41,564 nucleotides of DNA from Clostridiales bacterium (GTDB lineage Bacteria; Bacillota; Clostridia; Oscillospirales; Oscillospiraceae): assembly GCA_022785125.1 (NCBI GenBank), contig JALFRA010000011.1, forward strand, positions 1 through 41,564. The letters are read 5' to 3'. The translations under genes and the position numbers were made by a program. Below, piece by piece: positions 7,986-16,435 of this stretch (the first letter of the stretch is position 1; every line of letters begins with the position of its first letter). The notes beneath the pieces were generated by a model. The model saw only the letters and a list, made by a program, of their open reading frames with translations, did not search any database and was not told the origin of the DNA.

Positions 7986-8777
7986 TTACTTACGGACCTC
8001 CAGGTACTCCTGGTAGACCTGGCTCCAGATCTCGTTCTTCAGTTCCAGGAAACGGGGGCTCATCTTGGTCTCCTGGGTACGGGGATAGGGGATGTCGATG
8101 TTGACAATGGACTTGATGCGGCCGGGCCGGGCGGACATGATGATGACCTTCTGAGCCAGGATGATGGCCTCCTCCACATCGTGGGTAATGAAGAAGCAGG
8201 TCTTGCGGTCCTTCTCCCAAGTCTCCAGCAGCTCGGTCTGCAGCTGGGTACGGGTCTGAGCGTCCAGGGCGCCGAAGGGCTCGTCCATCAGCAGCACCTC
8301 GGGGTCGGCGGCATAGGCGCGGGCAATGGCCACGCGCTGCTTCATGCCGCCGGACAGCTCCTTGGGATAGTGGTCGGCAAACTTGGTCAGGTCCACCTTC
8401 TCCAGGTACTTCATGGCCAGATCCTCGGCCTCTTTCCCCTTGATACCCTTCATTTCCAGGGCAAACATCACGTTCTTCTTCACGGTGAGCCAGGGGAACA
8501 GGGCGTACTGCTGGAAGACCACGCCGCGCTCGGTGCCGGTGCCGGTGACCTTCTTGCCCTTGCAGTAGACAGCGCCGGAAGTGGCATCGTGGAGGCCGGC
8601 GATGATGTTGAGCAGGGTAGACTTACCGCAGCCGGAGGGGCCTACCACGCAGATAAATTCATTTTCATAGATGTCCAGGTCCACCCCGTTGAGGGCAACC
8701 ATCTCGCCGTTGCGGGTGTTATATACCTTACGGACGTTATCGATCTTGACGATCAGATTTCTCTCTTCTCCTGCCAT
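7986..8777 (-). CDS. ABC transporter ATP-binding protein (NrtD/SsuB/TauB-like)
   Basis: A 263-residue ATPase that powers the importer. Walker A is GPSGCGKST, the Q-loop is at VVFQQYALFPW, the signature is LSGGMKQR, Walker B is VLLMDEPFGALD, and the switch His is in FFITHDVEEA. The last ~40 residues form the extension seen in this subfamily, with SARPGRIKSIVNIDIPYPR typical of NrtD/SsuB/TauB proteins. Its start overlaps the permease stop by 25 bp, so the two are translated together. A 67-bp spacer with a small AACGGC/GCCGTT dyad (about 7961-7975) separates it from the binding-protein gene. Confidence 0.93.
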   Translation of the reverse strand: MAGEERNLIVKIDNVRKVYNTRNGEMVALNGVDLDIYENEFICVVGPSGCGKSTLLNIIAGLHDATSGAVYCKGKKVTGTGTERGVVFQQYALFPWLTVKKNVMFALEMKGIKGKEAEDLAMKYLEKVDLTKFADHYPKELSGGMKQRVAIARAYAADPEVLLMDEPFGALDAQTRTQLQTELLETWEKDRKTCFFITHDVEEAIILAQKVIIMSARPGRIKSIVNIDIPYPRTQETKMSPRFLELKNEIWSQVYQEYLEVRK

Positions 8778-9538
8778 CCCGTCAGCTTCCTTTCCAAGAA
8801 TTTGATGATTTTTTCAAGAGTGATACCGATGATGCCGATGATGATGACGTAGGCCAGCATGGGGGCCGCGTCAAAGCTGTTGTTCAGAGACCGGATACGC
8901 ATACCCAGGCCGGCCATGGCGCCGGTGGACTCAGCTGCGATCAGAGTGGTCAGAGCAACGGAAGCGCCCAGCCGCACAGCGGTGAGGATGAAGGGCAGGG
9001 TGGCGGGGGTAATGACCCGGACGAAGATGTCCCGGTCGGTGGCGCCCAGAACCCGGGCGGCCTTGATGAGGGTCTCATCCACGTTGATCACGCCCTGATA
9101 GATGGTCACGCACATGATGAGGAAACAAGCGATGGTGATCACGATCACCTGGGGCAGCCGGCCCACGCCGGCGCAGATCACGATCAGAGGCACATAGGCC
9201 AGAGGGGGGATGTTACGGATGAACTGAATCCAGGGCTCCAGGATGTTGCGCACCGGCACATACCAGGCCATCAGGATGGCCACAGGCAGGGCGATGACAA
9301 AACCGATGGCGTAACCCATTGCCACGGAGATCAAGCTGCTGCTCAGGTCCTGCCAGAACACGCCGCGCTCCACCATGGTCATGAGACCCTGAATGGTCAC
9401 CACGACATTGGGGAAAGCCCGGGACGTCTGGGGAATGATGGACATGATGTACCAAACCAGCATGGCCACCGCAAAAGAGATGAGCAGCCAGACCTTTGAT
9501 GGAATCCGGCTGGCAAGGGACTGTTTTTTCTGTTCCAT
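8753..9538 (-). CDS. ABC transporter permease (NrtB/SsuC/TauC-like)
   Basis: A 261-residue membrane permease with about six helices. The EAA-type cytoplasmic loop that docks the ATPase reads DETLIKAARVLGATDRDIFVRVITPATLPFILTAV across residues ~157-192. The N-terminal helix VWLLISFAVAMLVWYIM is preceded by a basic stretch. It is the first gene of the operon, preceded by AGAAGGAGCG and a ~225-nt untranslated leader. Together with the following two genes it makes a complete importer with one permease type (homodimer expected). Confidence 0.9.
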   Translation of the reverse strand: MEQKKQSLASRIPSKVWLLISFAVAMLVWYIMSIIPQTSRAFPNVVVTIQGLMTMVERGVFWQDLSSSLISVAMGYAIGFVIALPVAILMAWYVPVRNILEPWIQFIRNIPPLAYVPLIVICAGVGRLPQVIVITIACFLIMCVTIYQGVINVDETLIKAARVLGATDRDIFVRVITPATLPFILTAVRLGASVALTTLIAAESTGAMAGLGMRIRSLNNSFDAAPMLAYVIIIGIIGITLEKIIKFLERKLTGWQEKREI

Positions 9539-9753
9539 TCTCTTCGCTCCTTCTTACGATTGATCCGATATACGCAAGGTTGGGATAAGCAGCCCCGCAT
9601 TTTGGATAAGTGTAGTATAGAAGCTTTCTCAAAAAAAGAAAAGTATGAATTTTCATCATCCCTGCCTCTCCTTTTATACATGATTCGCCCCCCACTCTTT
9701 AAACCGCGCCTTTGACGTTCGCCTCCCGCCGCCTCGTTTCCTTTTGTGCAATA

Positions 9754-9780
9754 TCATATAAAACAAGTAGGTTTATATGA
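9754..9780. promoter_or_regulatory. 9-bp-arm inverted repeat, candidate operator for the ABC operon
   Basis: TCATATAAA (9754-9762) and TTTATATGA (9772-9780) form a perfect dyad with a 9-bp spacer. The right arm contains the -10 hexamer of the minus-strand promoter described next, and the left arm covers its start point, the usual placing for a repressor operator. The regulator is not obvious in the window. The 488-bp stretch 9539-10026 otherwise holds only promoters, leaders and a terminator-like hairpin. Confidence 0.55.
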
Positions 9781-9801
9781 CTTTTTTACCGGCTGTGACA
9801 A
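9772..9801 (-). promoter_or_regulatory. Candidate promoter of the ABC transporter operon
   Basis: On the minus strand TTGTCA (9801-9796) is followed after 18 bp by TATAAA (9777-9772). It would give a leader of about 225 nt before the permease start. I saw no known riboswitch core in that leader. Confidence 0.5.
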
Positions 9802-9826
9802 AGATCTGGAAATTCCTCTTTTCCCC

Positions 9827-9855
9827 TTGAAGCCGGAGCCTGATTCGGTTATAAT
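9827..9855 (+). promoter_or_regulatory. Promoter upstream of the M60 metalloprotease gene
   Basis: TTGAAG (9827-9832), a 17-bp spacer and a perfect TATAAT (9850-9855). Transcription should start near 9862, 165 nt before the protein start, and immediately meets the hairpin at 9889-9922. Confidence 0.7.
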
Positions 9856-9888
9856 TTCCGCGTTATGTTAATAGGGCGGCGCCTTTTG

Positions 9889-9928
9889 ACAAAATGGCCC
9901 GGACCCCCTCCGGCCATTTTGTTTCTTT
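9889..9928 (+). terminator. Leader terminator/attenuator before the M60 protease gene
   Basis: ACAAAATGGCC (9889-9899) pairs perfectly with GGCCATTTTGT (9912-9922), and TTCTTTTTG follows. It has the form of an intrinsic terminator on the plus strand. No plus-strand gene lies upstream, so it either attenuates the protease operon or ends a short ~65-nt RNA. Confidence 0.6.
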
Positions 9929-10026
9929 TTGCCTTCATGCACTAACTTTTACGGCATATCAGTGCCAGAGCGCACTTCTTTCGCAGCCCACAGACCACAG
10001 GCCCCACGGAAAGGAAGGTTCTCATT

Positions 10027-13000
10027 TTGATACATTCACGTCGCATCATCTCCGGTTTACTGAGCGTGGCCATTGCGGCAGGTTCCTGCACTGCCTGGCT
10101 TCCGGCCGCCGCCGCTGGCCCGCAGGAGCCCCCCGCTTTTCAGGCCCGGCAAACAGTCACAGGTTCCATCGCCCTTACCCTGCGCTTTGATCTGCCCCAG
10201 CGGGTGGACGAAGTGAAGCGCCGGGACATCCGGCTCCATCTGACAGGCAACGGCAAGAATATCATTATTTCCATGGAGGACGGCTCCGCCACAGGCGCTG
10301 ACGGTCTTTCTGTCTCCTGGGAGGCACAAAACACCCAGGGCGCCCCTCTCTCCACCGAGCAGCAGCTGGGTGCCTATCAGGCCGTCATCTCCGGTCTGCC
10401 CCTGGGAGACTACACCATGACCGTCACCGGCACGGGCTATGCCACCTGCGCCACTCAGGTGACCCTTCAGGACTACTCCCAGCACGTGTTGATGAGCACC
10501 GCCGACGGCACCTTCTCCCTGGGCGATGTGACCGGAGACGGCGCGGTAACCGTTGACGACCGGACCGCGCTGGACGCCCAGCTGGGCCTGACCGGCGATC
10601 TGGCCACCTACGACCTCAACGGCGACGGTGTGGTGGATGTCTCCGATCTTTCTTATATCAATAAGATGATGGATCTGGAGGCCGATCCCCGCATCCTGTC
10701 CACCGCCGCCATTGTGGCTCCCACAGTGGATGAGGATACCGTGACTTTTACCGAGGGCTCTGCGGCGGATCTGTTTGCCGGAGATACCTCCGTTACCCTC
10801 AAGCCCGCTGACGACGCCGGCGCGCTTTCCATTCCCATCGCCTTTGACAGCGCCGTCACCATGAGCGAGATCTCCATCTCCTCTCCCAGTGTGGACGGCG
10901 CCATTCAGGCGGGCACCGCCATCGTGGAAACCGAGGACGGTCAGACTCTGGAGGTCCCCTTTGACGCCTCGGCGCCCGAAGGGATTCACGCTACGAGCCG
11001 GGTGGCCGGTCAGAACCTGGTGACCATTGATCTGGGCAAGAAGGTCCCGGTCAAAAAGGTCACCATCACCGTCACGAAGGTGGAGGGCCAGACCGGTGAC
11101 AAGCCGGAGTTTGCTACTGTTACCCAGATCGAGTTCCTCAAGGATATCGTATCCGAGGAATCCAAGTCGGATGCCCAGGTGAAAGGTCTGGCCGCCACGG
11201 TGGGCGACGGGGAGGTCACTCTGGTGTGGGACAGCCTGCCCAACGTTTCCGGCTACACCGTCAACTACGGCACCAGCAAGAATGCCCTGAGCAGCAGCGC
11301 CGGAGCCGGTGCCAACCGCATCACCATCTCCGACCTGAAGAACAACACCACCTATTATTTCCAGGTCACCGCCGTCAGCGGCAGCTGGAGCGGCACCCCT
11401 TCCGCCATCCTGGCCGCCACCCCCCTGCCCGCCAGCGTCCCCGGCGCCCCCTCCAACCTGATGGTGACGCCGGCTGACAGCGCGCTGCGTCTGAACTGGG
11501 GCAGCACCAAGGACGCCACCTATTACCAGGTGTTCTACCGGGAGCAGGGCGCGTCGGAGTTCGTGGCCTGGGGCGGCAGCACCACCGCCACCAGCGCGGT
11601 CATCACCGGGCTGACCAACGGCGCCGTCTACGAGGTGGCCGTCAAGGCGGGCAACCTCCACGGCGCCGGTCCCTTCTCCGCCACTGCCGCCGGCGCCCCC
11701 AAGAAGGAGGGCTTCGACCTGCCCCAGCTGCCTACCGACGGGCGCATCGGCAACGGGGAGATCACCTCCATCGTCATGCAGGACCCCTCCAACGTGAACC
11801 GGCAGCTGTGCCCCAACTTTGATGTGACCACCGACCTCACCGACAACGATCCCAATACCTACTGGATCGCCGCTACCTACACCCAGAACAGCGACATCAC
11901 CTACACCTTTGAAACCACCCACGATATGAACTATCTGCTGGTGGTCCCCTATCTGGATGCCACCTACAAAAACCGCATTGCCAATTACACCATCACCCTG
12001 AAGGGGGAGGACGGCCAGGTGCTGGCCACCTATTACCGGGACGGCGTCAATATCACCGGCAGCAACTACTACATTCTCTCCTTCCCCGAGACCAAAAACG
12101 TCAAGAGCGTTACCCTGGCTCTGGGCGAAAAGACCGGCGGCCCCCGTGTCAGCGTTTCGGAGATCGCCTTCTATGAGAGCGAAAACCTGGTCAGCGGCAT
12201 CGCCGACCTCTTTACCGACGGTACCTTCACCGCGCTGAAGGGCACGGTACAGCAGCAGACCATCACCCATCTGCAGGACCGCCTCAACGCGCTGGGCAGC
12301 TTCTATCTGGACCGCGCCCGGCTTCAGGATGAGCTGGACCTGGCTCAGGCTCTGCTGGAGCAGAGCAGCGACGCGCTGGGCCTGGTGAAGAATGACTTCC
12401 AGAGCCGCAGCACGTCCGCTGCCCCCGATCAGGCCGCGGGCCAGACTGCCAGCGACCTGCAGCCTCTGGGCGTCACCGCCCGGGCGGGCTCCGTCGTGGC
12501 CATCTACGCCGAGCTGCCCGACGACGCCACCGTCTATGTGGTGCCCACCCAGTTCTACGGTGAGTCCGGCGTGTGGAAGGGCACTCCCGTGGCCCTGAAG
12601 AACGGCCGCAACTACATCACCGTGGAGAAGATCGGCTCCCTTACCGACACCCGGGGCGGCATGCTCTATCTGACCTACAGCGGCAGCCATCCCGAGCAGA
12701 TCAAGCTCCAGATCCGCGGGGACAGCAATGTGTACTCCATGCCCGTGCTGGAGCTGTCCGGCTGGTACACCATGGGCGACTCCGCCCGCAAGGACGCCAT
12801 CCGGGCCTATATCCAGACGCTGGAGTCCTATGTATCCGGTCTGTCCGGTACCAGACTGACCACCGACGTCCGCAACGCCACCGAGATCTCCACCCCCAGC
12901 GTGCTCCTCTCCCTCCCCGCCGACCAGGTCCTCTCCGGCCTGAAGGGCGTGGGCAACAATGAGGACGCCATGGTGGAGACTATGTATCAGAACATCCTGG

Positions 13001-14838
13001 CCTGGGAGGAAGAGCTCTTTATCGCCAATAAGGTCCAGGGCATCATCCCCTCTGACGCTGCCCTGTCTGGCTACACCTATCCCATGACCACCCGCCAGAA
13101 CATCCGCTATATGCGTATGTTCGCCGGAGCCTTCATGTATGCCGCCGGCAACCATATCGGCGTGGAGTACGGCTCCACCTCCGCCCTGGTCCAGGGCAAG
13201 CCCACCTCCGCTACCGGGGCCGGTCAGGCCAACGGCCTGTTTGGCTGGGGCATCGCCCACGAGATCGGCCACAACATGGACAAGCTGGGCCGGGCCGAGT
13301 GCACCAACAACATCTACTCCCTGGCCCTCCAGGCCTGGGACGGCTCCGCCATGACCGTGAGCACCCGCCTCACTGAGGACGGGCGCTGGGAGCAGATCTT
13401 TGACAAGGCGGCCCAGGGCCGCCCCGGCTCCGCCAACAACGTGTTCGTGCAGCTTGGTATGTACTGGCAGCTCCACCTGGCCTACGATGAGGCCGATCAG
13501 CCCCTGGCCTTCTACAATGCCTTCTTCAAGGCCTGGAAGTCCGGCGCCTACAGCGGCTATTCCTACGACGAGCGGGTGGCTCTCATCGCCTCCCAGGTGG
13601 CCGACCGGGATCTGACCCAGTTCTTCACCCGCTGGGGCATGACCCTCAGCGGCGGCGTGAAGGACATCCTGAACGACTACCCCGCCGAGGAGCGGGCCAT
13701 CTGGTACCTGAACGACGCCTCCCGCACCTACCGGCTCCAGAGCGGCAGCGCCGCCGAGGGCACCGCCTCTGTCACCGCCTCCGTCAACGAGTCTGAGGTG
13801 ACCCTGACCATCAGCCACACTGACAGCGGCAAGATCCTGGGCTATGAGATCCGCCGCAACGGCACCCCCATCGCCTTTACCACCGAGACCACCTATGTGG
13901 ATGACCTGGGGGCTGCCAACAACCTGACCTACACCTACACCGTGGTGCCCGTGGACAAGCTGGGCAACCTGGGAACCTCCGCCCAGAGCAGCGAGGTCCG
14001 GGTAGCCTACGACAAGACCATCAGCACCGATCTGTACGACCTGGCCCGGAGCGAGGACGGCGCCATTACCATCACCATGAAGGGCGGCACGTCCGTCCCC
14101 GTCACCGGCATCAAGGTGACCGGCACCGACCTGTCCGGCAGCTACACCGTGAAGGTGAAGGCTGACGCCAACGGGGAGGCATGGACCACCGCCAAGACCG
14201 GCACGCTGTCCGAGGACACTGTGGTGGCCTACTTCAATAAGCCCGGCGTGGGCCCCGAGGATACCCGCATCTGGACCTATGACGCCGCCGTGGTGGAGAT
14301 CACCGGCATCCCCGCCGACGCCGACCTGGCCCTGCTGGACTACCCCGGCGACCGGGTGGACTTCTACGAGGGCGCCGCTGTGGGCATCCTCAAGGATGCC
14401 TACGAGGACATTCCCGCCGGTACCCTGGTGATCCTGGGCACCTACCGGGGCGATCCCGTGTACAACTATGTGGAGATCGAGGCCCGGTACAGCACTACCC
14501 CCGAGGCCGGTGAGGTGACCACCATTGAGCGGGCCATGAACGGGGAACTCTACCTGCTGGCTGAGATCCCCGCCGACGGTGCGGTGAGCGACACCAGCGA
14601 CGGCTTCTTCCTCTTCGTGCCCGACATGGAGGCGGAGGCCGCACTCAACGCCCAGAGCCACGTCACCGACCCCTATCCCCTGGAGATCCGGGCCAACTTC
14701 TACCGCACCGACGATCCCAATAGCGCTGACAGCAAGCGCCTGACCAGCCAGACTCTGTGGCTCAGCTTCCCCGACGGCGGCGATGACGAGGACCAGGTGT
14801 CCCTGCCCGTCATCGAGCTGAAAAGCGACTTGAGCTGA
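10027..14838 (+). CDS. Secreted M60 (enhancin-type) metalloprotease with dockerin, FN3 and carbohydrate-binding-like domains
   Basis: A 1603-residue secreted protein. It starts at a TTG (10027) after GGAAAGGAAGG, which gives a good signal peptide ending near AAAA (residues ~27-30). Domains in order: a beta-rich N-terminal domain (~35-160); a dockerin (165-217) with two calcium loops, DVTGDGAVTVDD and DLNGDGVVDVSD; a beta-sandwich (~225-375); two fibronectin type III domains (~382-565); a discoidin-like region (~570-720); a peptidase M60 domain (~815-1225); a third FN3-like domain (~1245-1330); and a C-terminal beta domain. The protease core is HEIGHNMDKLGRAE at 1078-1091, a complete gluzincin HExxH-x8-E motif. 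M60 enzymes cleave O-glycosylated mucin-type proteins. It has no SLH domain or sortase signal of its own, so anchoring may depend on the dockerin and the next gene, which begins 8 bp downstream. Confidence 0.9.
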   Translation: MIHSRRIISGLLSVAIAAGSCTAWLPAAAAGPQEPPAFQARQTVTGSIALTLRFDLPQRVDEVKRRDIRLHLTGNGKNIIISMEDGSATGADGLSVSWEAQNTQGAPLSTEQQLGAYQAVISGLPLGDYTMTVTGTGYATCATQVTLQDYSQHVLMSTADGTFSLGDVTGDGAVTVDDRTALDAQLGLTGDLATYDLNGDGVVDVSDLSYINKMMDLEADPRILSTAAIVAPTVDEDTVTFTEGSAADLFAGDTSVTLKPADDAGALSIPIAFDSAVTMSEISISSPSVDGAIQAGTAIVETEDGQTLEVPFDASAPEGIHATSRVAGQNLVTIDLGKKVPVKKVTITVTKVEGQTGDKPEFATVTQIEFLKDIVSEESKSDAQVKGLAATVGDGEVTLVWDSLPNVSGYTVNYGTSKNALSSSAGAGANRITISDLKNNTTYYFQVTAVSGSWSGTPSAILAATPLPASVPGAPSNLMVTPADSALRLNWGSTKDATYYQVFYREQGASEFVAWGGSTTATSAVITGLTNGAVYEVAVKAGNLHGAGPFSATAAGAPKKEGFDLPQLPTDGRIGNGEITSIVMQDPSNVNRQLCPNFDVTTDLTDNDPNTYWIAATYTQNSDITYTFETTHDMNYLLVVPYLDATYKNRIANYTITLKGEDGQVLATYYRDGVNITGSNYYILSFPETKNVKSVTLALGEKTGGPRVSVSEIAFYESENLVSGIADLFTDGTFTALKGTVQQQTITHLQDRLNALGSFYLDRARLQDELDLAQALLEQSSDALGLVKNDFQSRSTSAAPDQAAGQTASDLQPLGVTARAGSVVAIYAELPDDATVYVVPTQFYGESGVWKGTPVALKNGRNYITVEKIGSLTDTRGGMLYLTYSGSHPEQIKLQIRGDSNVYSMPVLELSGWYTMGDSARKDAIRAYIQTLESYVSGLSGTRLTTDVRNATEISTPSVLLSLPADQVLSGLKGVGNNEDAMVETMYQNILAWEEELFIANKVQGIIPSDAALSGYTYPMTTRQNIRYMRMFAGAFMYAAGNHIGVEYGSTSALVQGKPTSATGAGQANGLFGWGIAHEIGHNMDKLGRAECTNNIYSLALQAWDGSAMTVSTRLTEDGRWEQIFDKAAQGRPGSANNVFVQLGMYWQLHLAYDEADQPLAFYNAFFKAWKSGAYSGYSYDERVALIASQVADRDLTQFFTRWGMTLSGGVKDILNDYPAEERAIWYLNDASRTYRLQSGSAAEGTASVTASVNESEVTLTISHTDSGKILGYEIRRNGTPIAFTTETTYVDDLGAANNLTYTYTVVPVDKLGNLGTSAQSSEVRVAYDKTISTDLYDLARSEDGAITITMKGGTSVPVTGIKVTGTDLSGSYTVKVKADANGEAWTTAKTGTLSEDTVVAYFNKPGVGPEDTRIWTYDAAVVEITGIPADADLALLDYPGDRVDFYEGAAVGILKDAYEDIPAGTLVILGTYRGDPVYNYVEIEARYSTTPEAGEVTTIERAMNGELYLLAEIPADGAVSDTSDGFFLFVPDMEAEAALNAQSHVTDPYPLEIRANFYRTDDPNSADSKRLTSQTLWLSFPDGGDDEDQVSLPVIELKSDLS

Positions 14839-14846
14839 ATGAAAGG

Positions 14847-16139
14847 ATGAAACCGTTGCGTAAACTCTCCCTGTTTTTCCTGACGCTCTGCCTGATGGCA
14901 GCCACCCTCATTCCCGGGGCGGCTGCCGCCGGCGGGCTCCGGCTGGTGGTCTCCTCTCAGGAGCCCGCCGCCACCCAGACCGTGGGCTTTTCCGGCCTGC
15001 CCTCTGACTGCCAGAGCCTTCAGGCCACCTTTACCCTCTCCGACCAGGACGCCTCCTACGGTTTTGCTCCTGACCAGACCCTGGCCGGCCGTACCGGCGT
15101 CTACGTCACCGCCAAGCAGAACGGCGCCAGCGTGACGGTGTATGCCACCGCCAAGTCCGGCACGCTGTCCGACGACGGCTCCCTCACCCTGGGCACCATC
15201 TCCTCCGCCGACGGCGCCGCCACCTTTACCGTGGAAAAGGCCATTGACCTGAAGCTGATCACCTCCGACAACACGGAGACCACCTATCCCTCCGCCGACG
15301 AAGAGGGCGCCGCCCCAGGCGCCGTTTCCTATGCCATTACCGTCAAGGAGAGCTCCGGCGGCTCCATCACCGCCAGCCGTACCCGGGCCAACAAGGGCCT
15401 GACCATCACCCTCACCGCCAAGGCGGGCGAGGGCTACAAGCTGGACACCCTTACCGTGACCGACAAGAACGGCAATGCGGTGAAGCTCACCGACAAGGGC
15501 AGCGGTAAGCACACCTTTACCATGCCCGCCTCCGCCGTCACGGTGTCCGCCTCCTTTGTGAAGGTCGACGCCCCTGTGGACCCCGGCCTGCCCTTCACCG
15601 ACGTGGTCTCCGGCAGCTGGTACTATGACAGCGTGGCCTATGTCTATGAGCAGGGCCTGATGGGCGGCACCAGCCAGGGCCGGTTCTCTCCCGACCTGAC
15701 CACCAGCCGCGCCATGATCGTCACTATCCTCTACCGCCTGGAGGGCAGCCCCGCCGTCACCGGCGGCGCGTCCTTTGCAGATGTGGCCTCTGGCCAGTGG
15801 TACTCCGACGGTGTGGCCTGGGCCAGTGCCAACGGCATTGTCACCGGCTACTCCAACGGCAGCTTCGGCCCCGATGATACCATCACCCGGGAGCAGATGG
15901 CCGCCATCCTCTACCGGTACGCCCGCTACAAAGGCTGCGACCTGTCCGCCCAGGCTGATCTGGACGGCTACTCCGACGCCGCTCAGGTGTCCGCCTATGC
16001 CGCCGACGCCATGGAGTGGGCGGTGGGCTCCGGCCTTATCACCGGCACCAGCGGGACCACCCTCTCTCCCGCCGGTTCTGCCACCCGGGCCCAGGCCGCT
16101 GTGATTCTGGCCCGCTTCTGCCAGACCCTGGCCCAGTGA
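14847..16139 (+). CDS. SLH-anchored surface protein with cohesin-like N-terminal domain
   Basis: A 430-residue exported protein, with a signal peptide to about residue 28. Residues ~29-150 form a beta-rich domain. Its run of strands (VGFSGLPSDCQSLQATFTLS, then GVYVTA, VTVYATAKSGTLSDDGSL, AATFTVEKAI) resembles a small cohesin, but this is my inference. Residues ~162-240 are an 80-residue repeat that is almost identical to one in the neighbouring sialidase. Residues ~248-428 are three SLH modules (LPFTDV.., ASFADVASGQWYSDGVAWA.., and a third around YSDAAQVSAYA), which bind cell-wall polymers. It is probably co-transcribed with the protease and ended by a strong terminator. A plausible job is to hold the dockerin-bearing protease on the cell surface. 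AAAGG lies very close to the ATG, suggesting coupled translation. Confidence 0.82.
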   Translation: MKPLRKLSLFFLTLCLMAATLIPGAAAAGGLRLVVSSQEPAATQTVGFSGLPSDCQSLQATFTLSDQDASYGFAPDQTLAGRTGVYVTAKQNGASVTVYATAKSGTLSDDGSLTLGTISSADGAATFTVEKAIDLKLITSDNTETTYPSADEEGAAPGAVSYAITVKESSGGSITASRTRANKGLTITLTAKAGEGYKLDTLTVTDKNGNAVKLTDKGSGKHTFTMPASAVTVSASFVKVDAPVDPGLPFTDVVSGSWYYDSVAYVYEQGLMGGTSQGRFSPDLTTSRAMIVTILYRLEGSPAVTGGASFADVASGQWYSDGVAWASANGIVTGYSNGSFGPDDTITREQMAAILYRYARYKGCDLSAQADLDGYSDAAQVSAYAADAMEWAVGSGLITGTSGTTLSPAGSATRAQAAVILARFCQTLAQ

Positions 16140-16152
16140 TCCGTCCTGTTTC

Positions 16153-16201
16153 AAAACGCGTCCCCGGCTCTGTAAATACAGAGCCGGGGACGCGTTTTTT
16201 G
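16153..16201 (+). terminator. Strong intrinsic terminator after the protease/SLH operon
   Basis: A perfect 21-bp stem: arms at 16153-16173 and 16178-16198, a 4-nt loop, and a T-run into 16200. It separates the two-gene operon from the sialidase gene. Confidence 0.92.
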
Positions 16202-16310
16202 ACCCACGGCTCCTTTCTGTTATAATGCCCTTTTTCATCGAAATGTCTGCATTTTCCCATCATACCCAAAAGTTCCCTGTACGTTTTACCCAATATTAAG
16301 AAATAATTTT

Positions 16311-16354
16311 TTGCACTTCCGTGCAATGAAAAATATTTTCCTCGATGGTATAAT
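16311..16354 (+). promoter_or_regulatory. Sialidase promoter with upstream dyad
   Basis: An extended -10, TGGTATAAT, has its hexamer at 16349-16354; 17 bp upstream is ATGAAA (16326-16331), a 4/6 match to -35. A TTGCAC/GTGCAA dyad (16311-16316 and 16321-16326) touches the -35 and could be a regulator site. The leader to the GTG start is ~75 nt. Confidence 0.55.
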
Positions 16355-16435
16355 ATTTCCATCTCTTTGACGTCCGCCCCACCCGGCGTCAAGTACCGCT
16401 CCGCACCATCTGATGAAACGAAAGGAAGGATCAAT

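Noticed and set aside
9539-9765. A riboswitch in the long leader of the ABC transporter operon
   Set aside because: I looked for guanidine, TPP and purine-type cores because related importers carry them, and saw none.
10057-14661. A 1534-residue open frame antisense to the M60 protease gene, and a 1376-residue one antisense to the sialidase (16286-20416)
   Set aside because: They are low-complexity, Gly/His/Val-rich, without domains, and arise because the GC-rich codon bias of the real gene avoids stops on the other strand.
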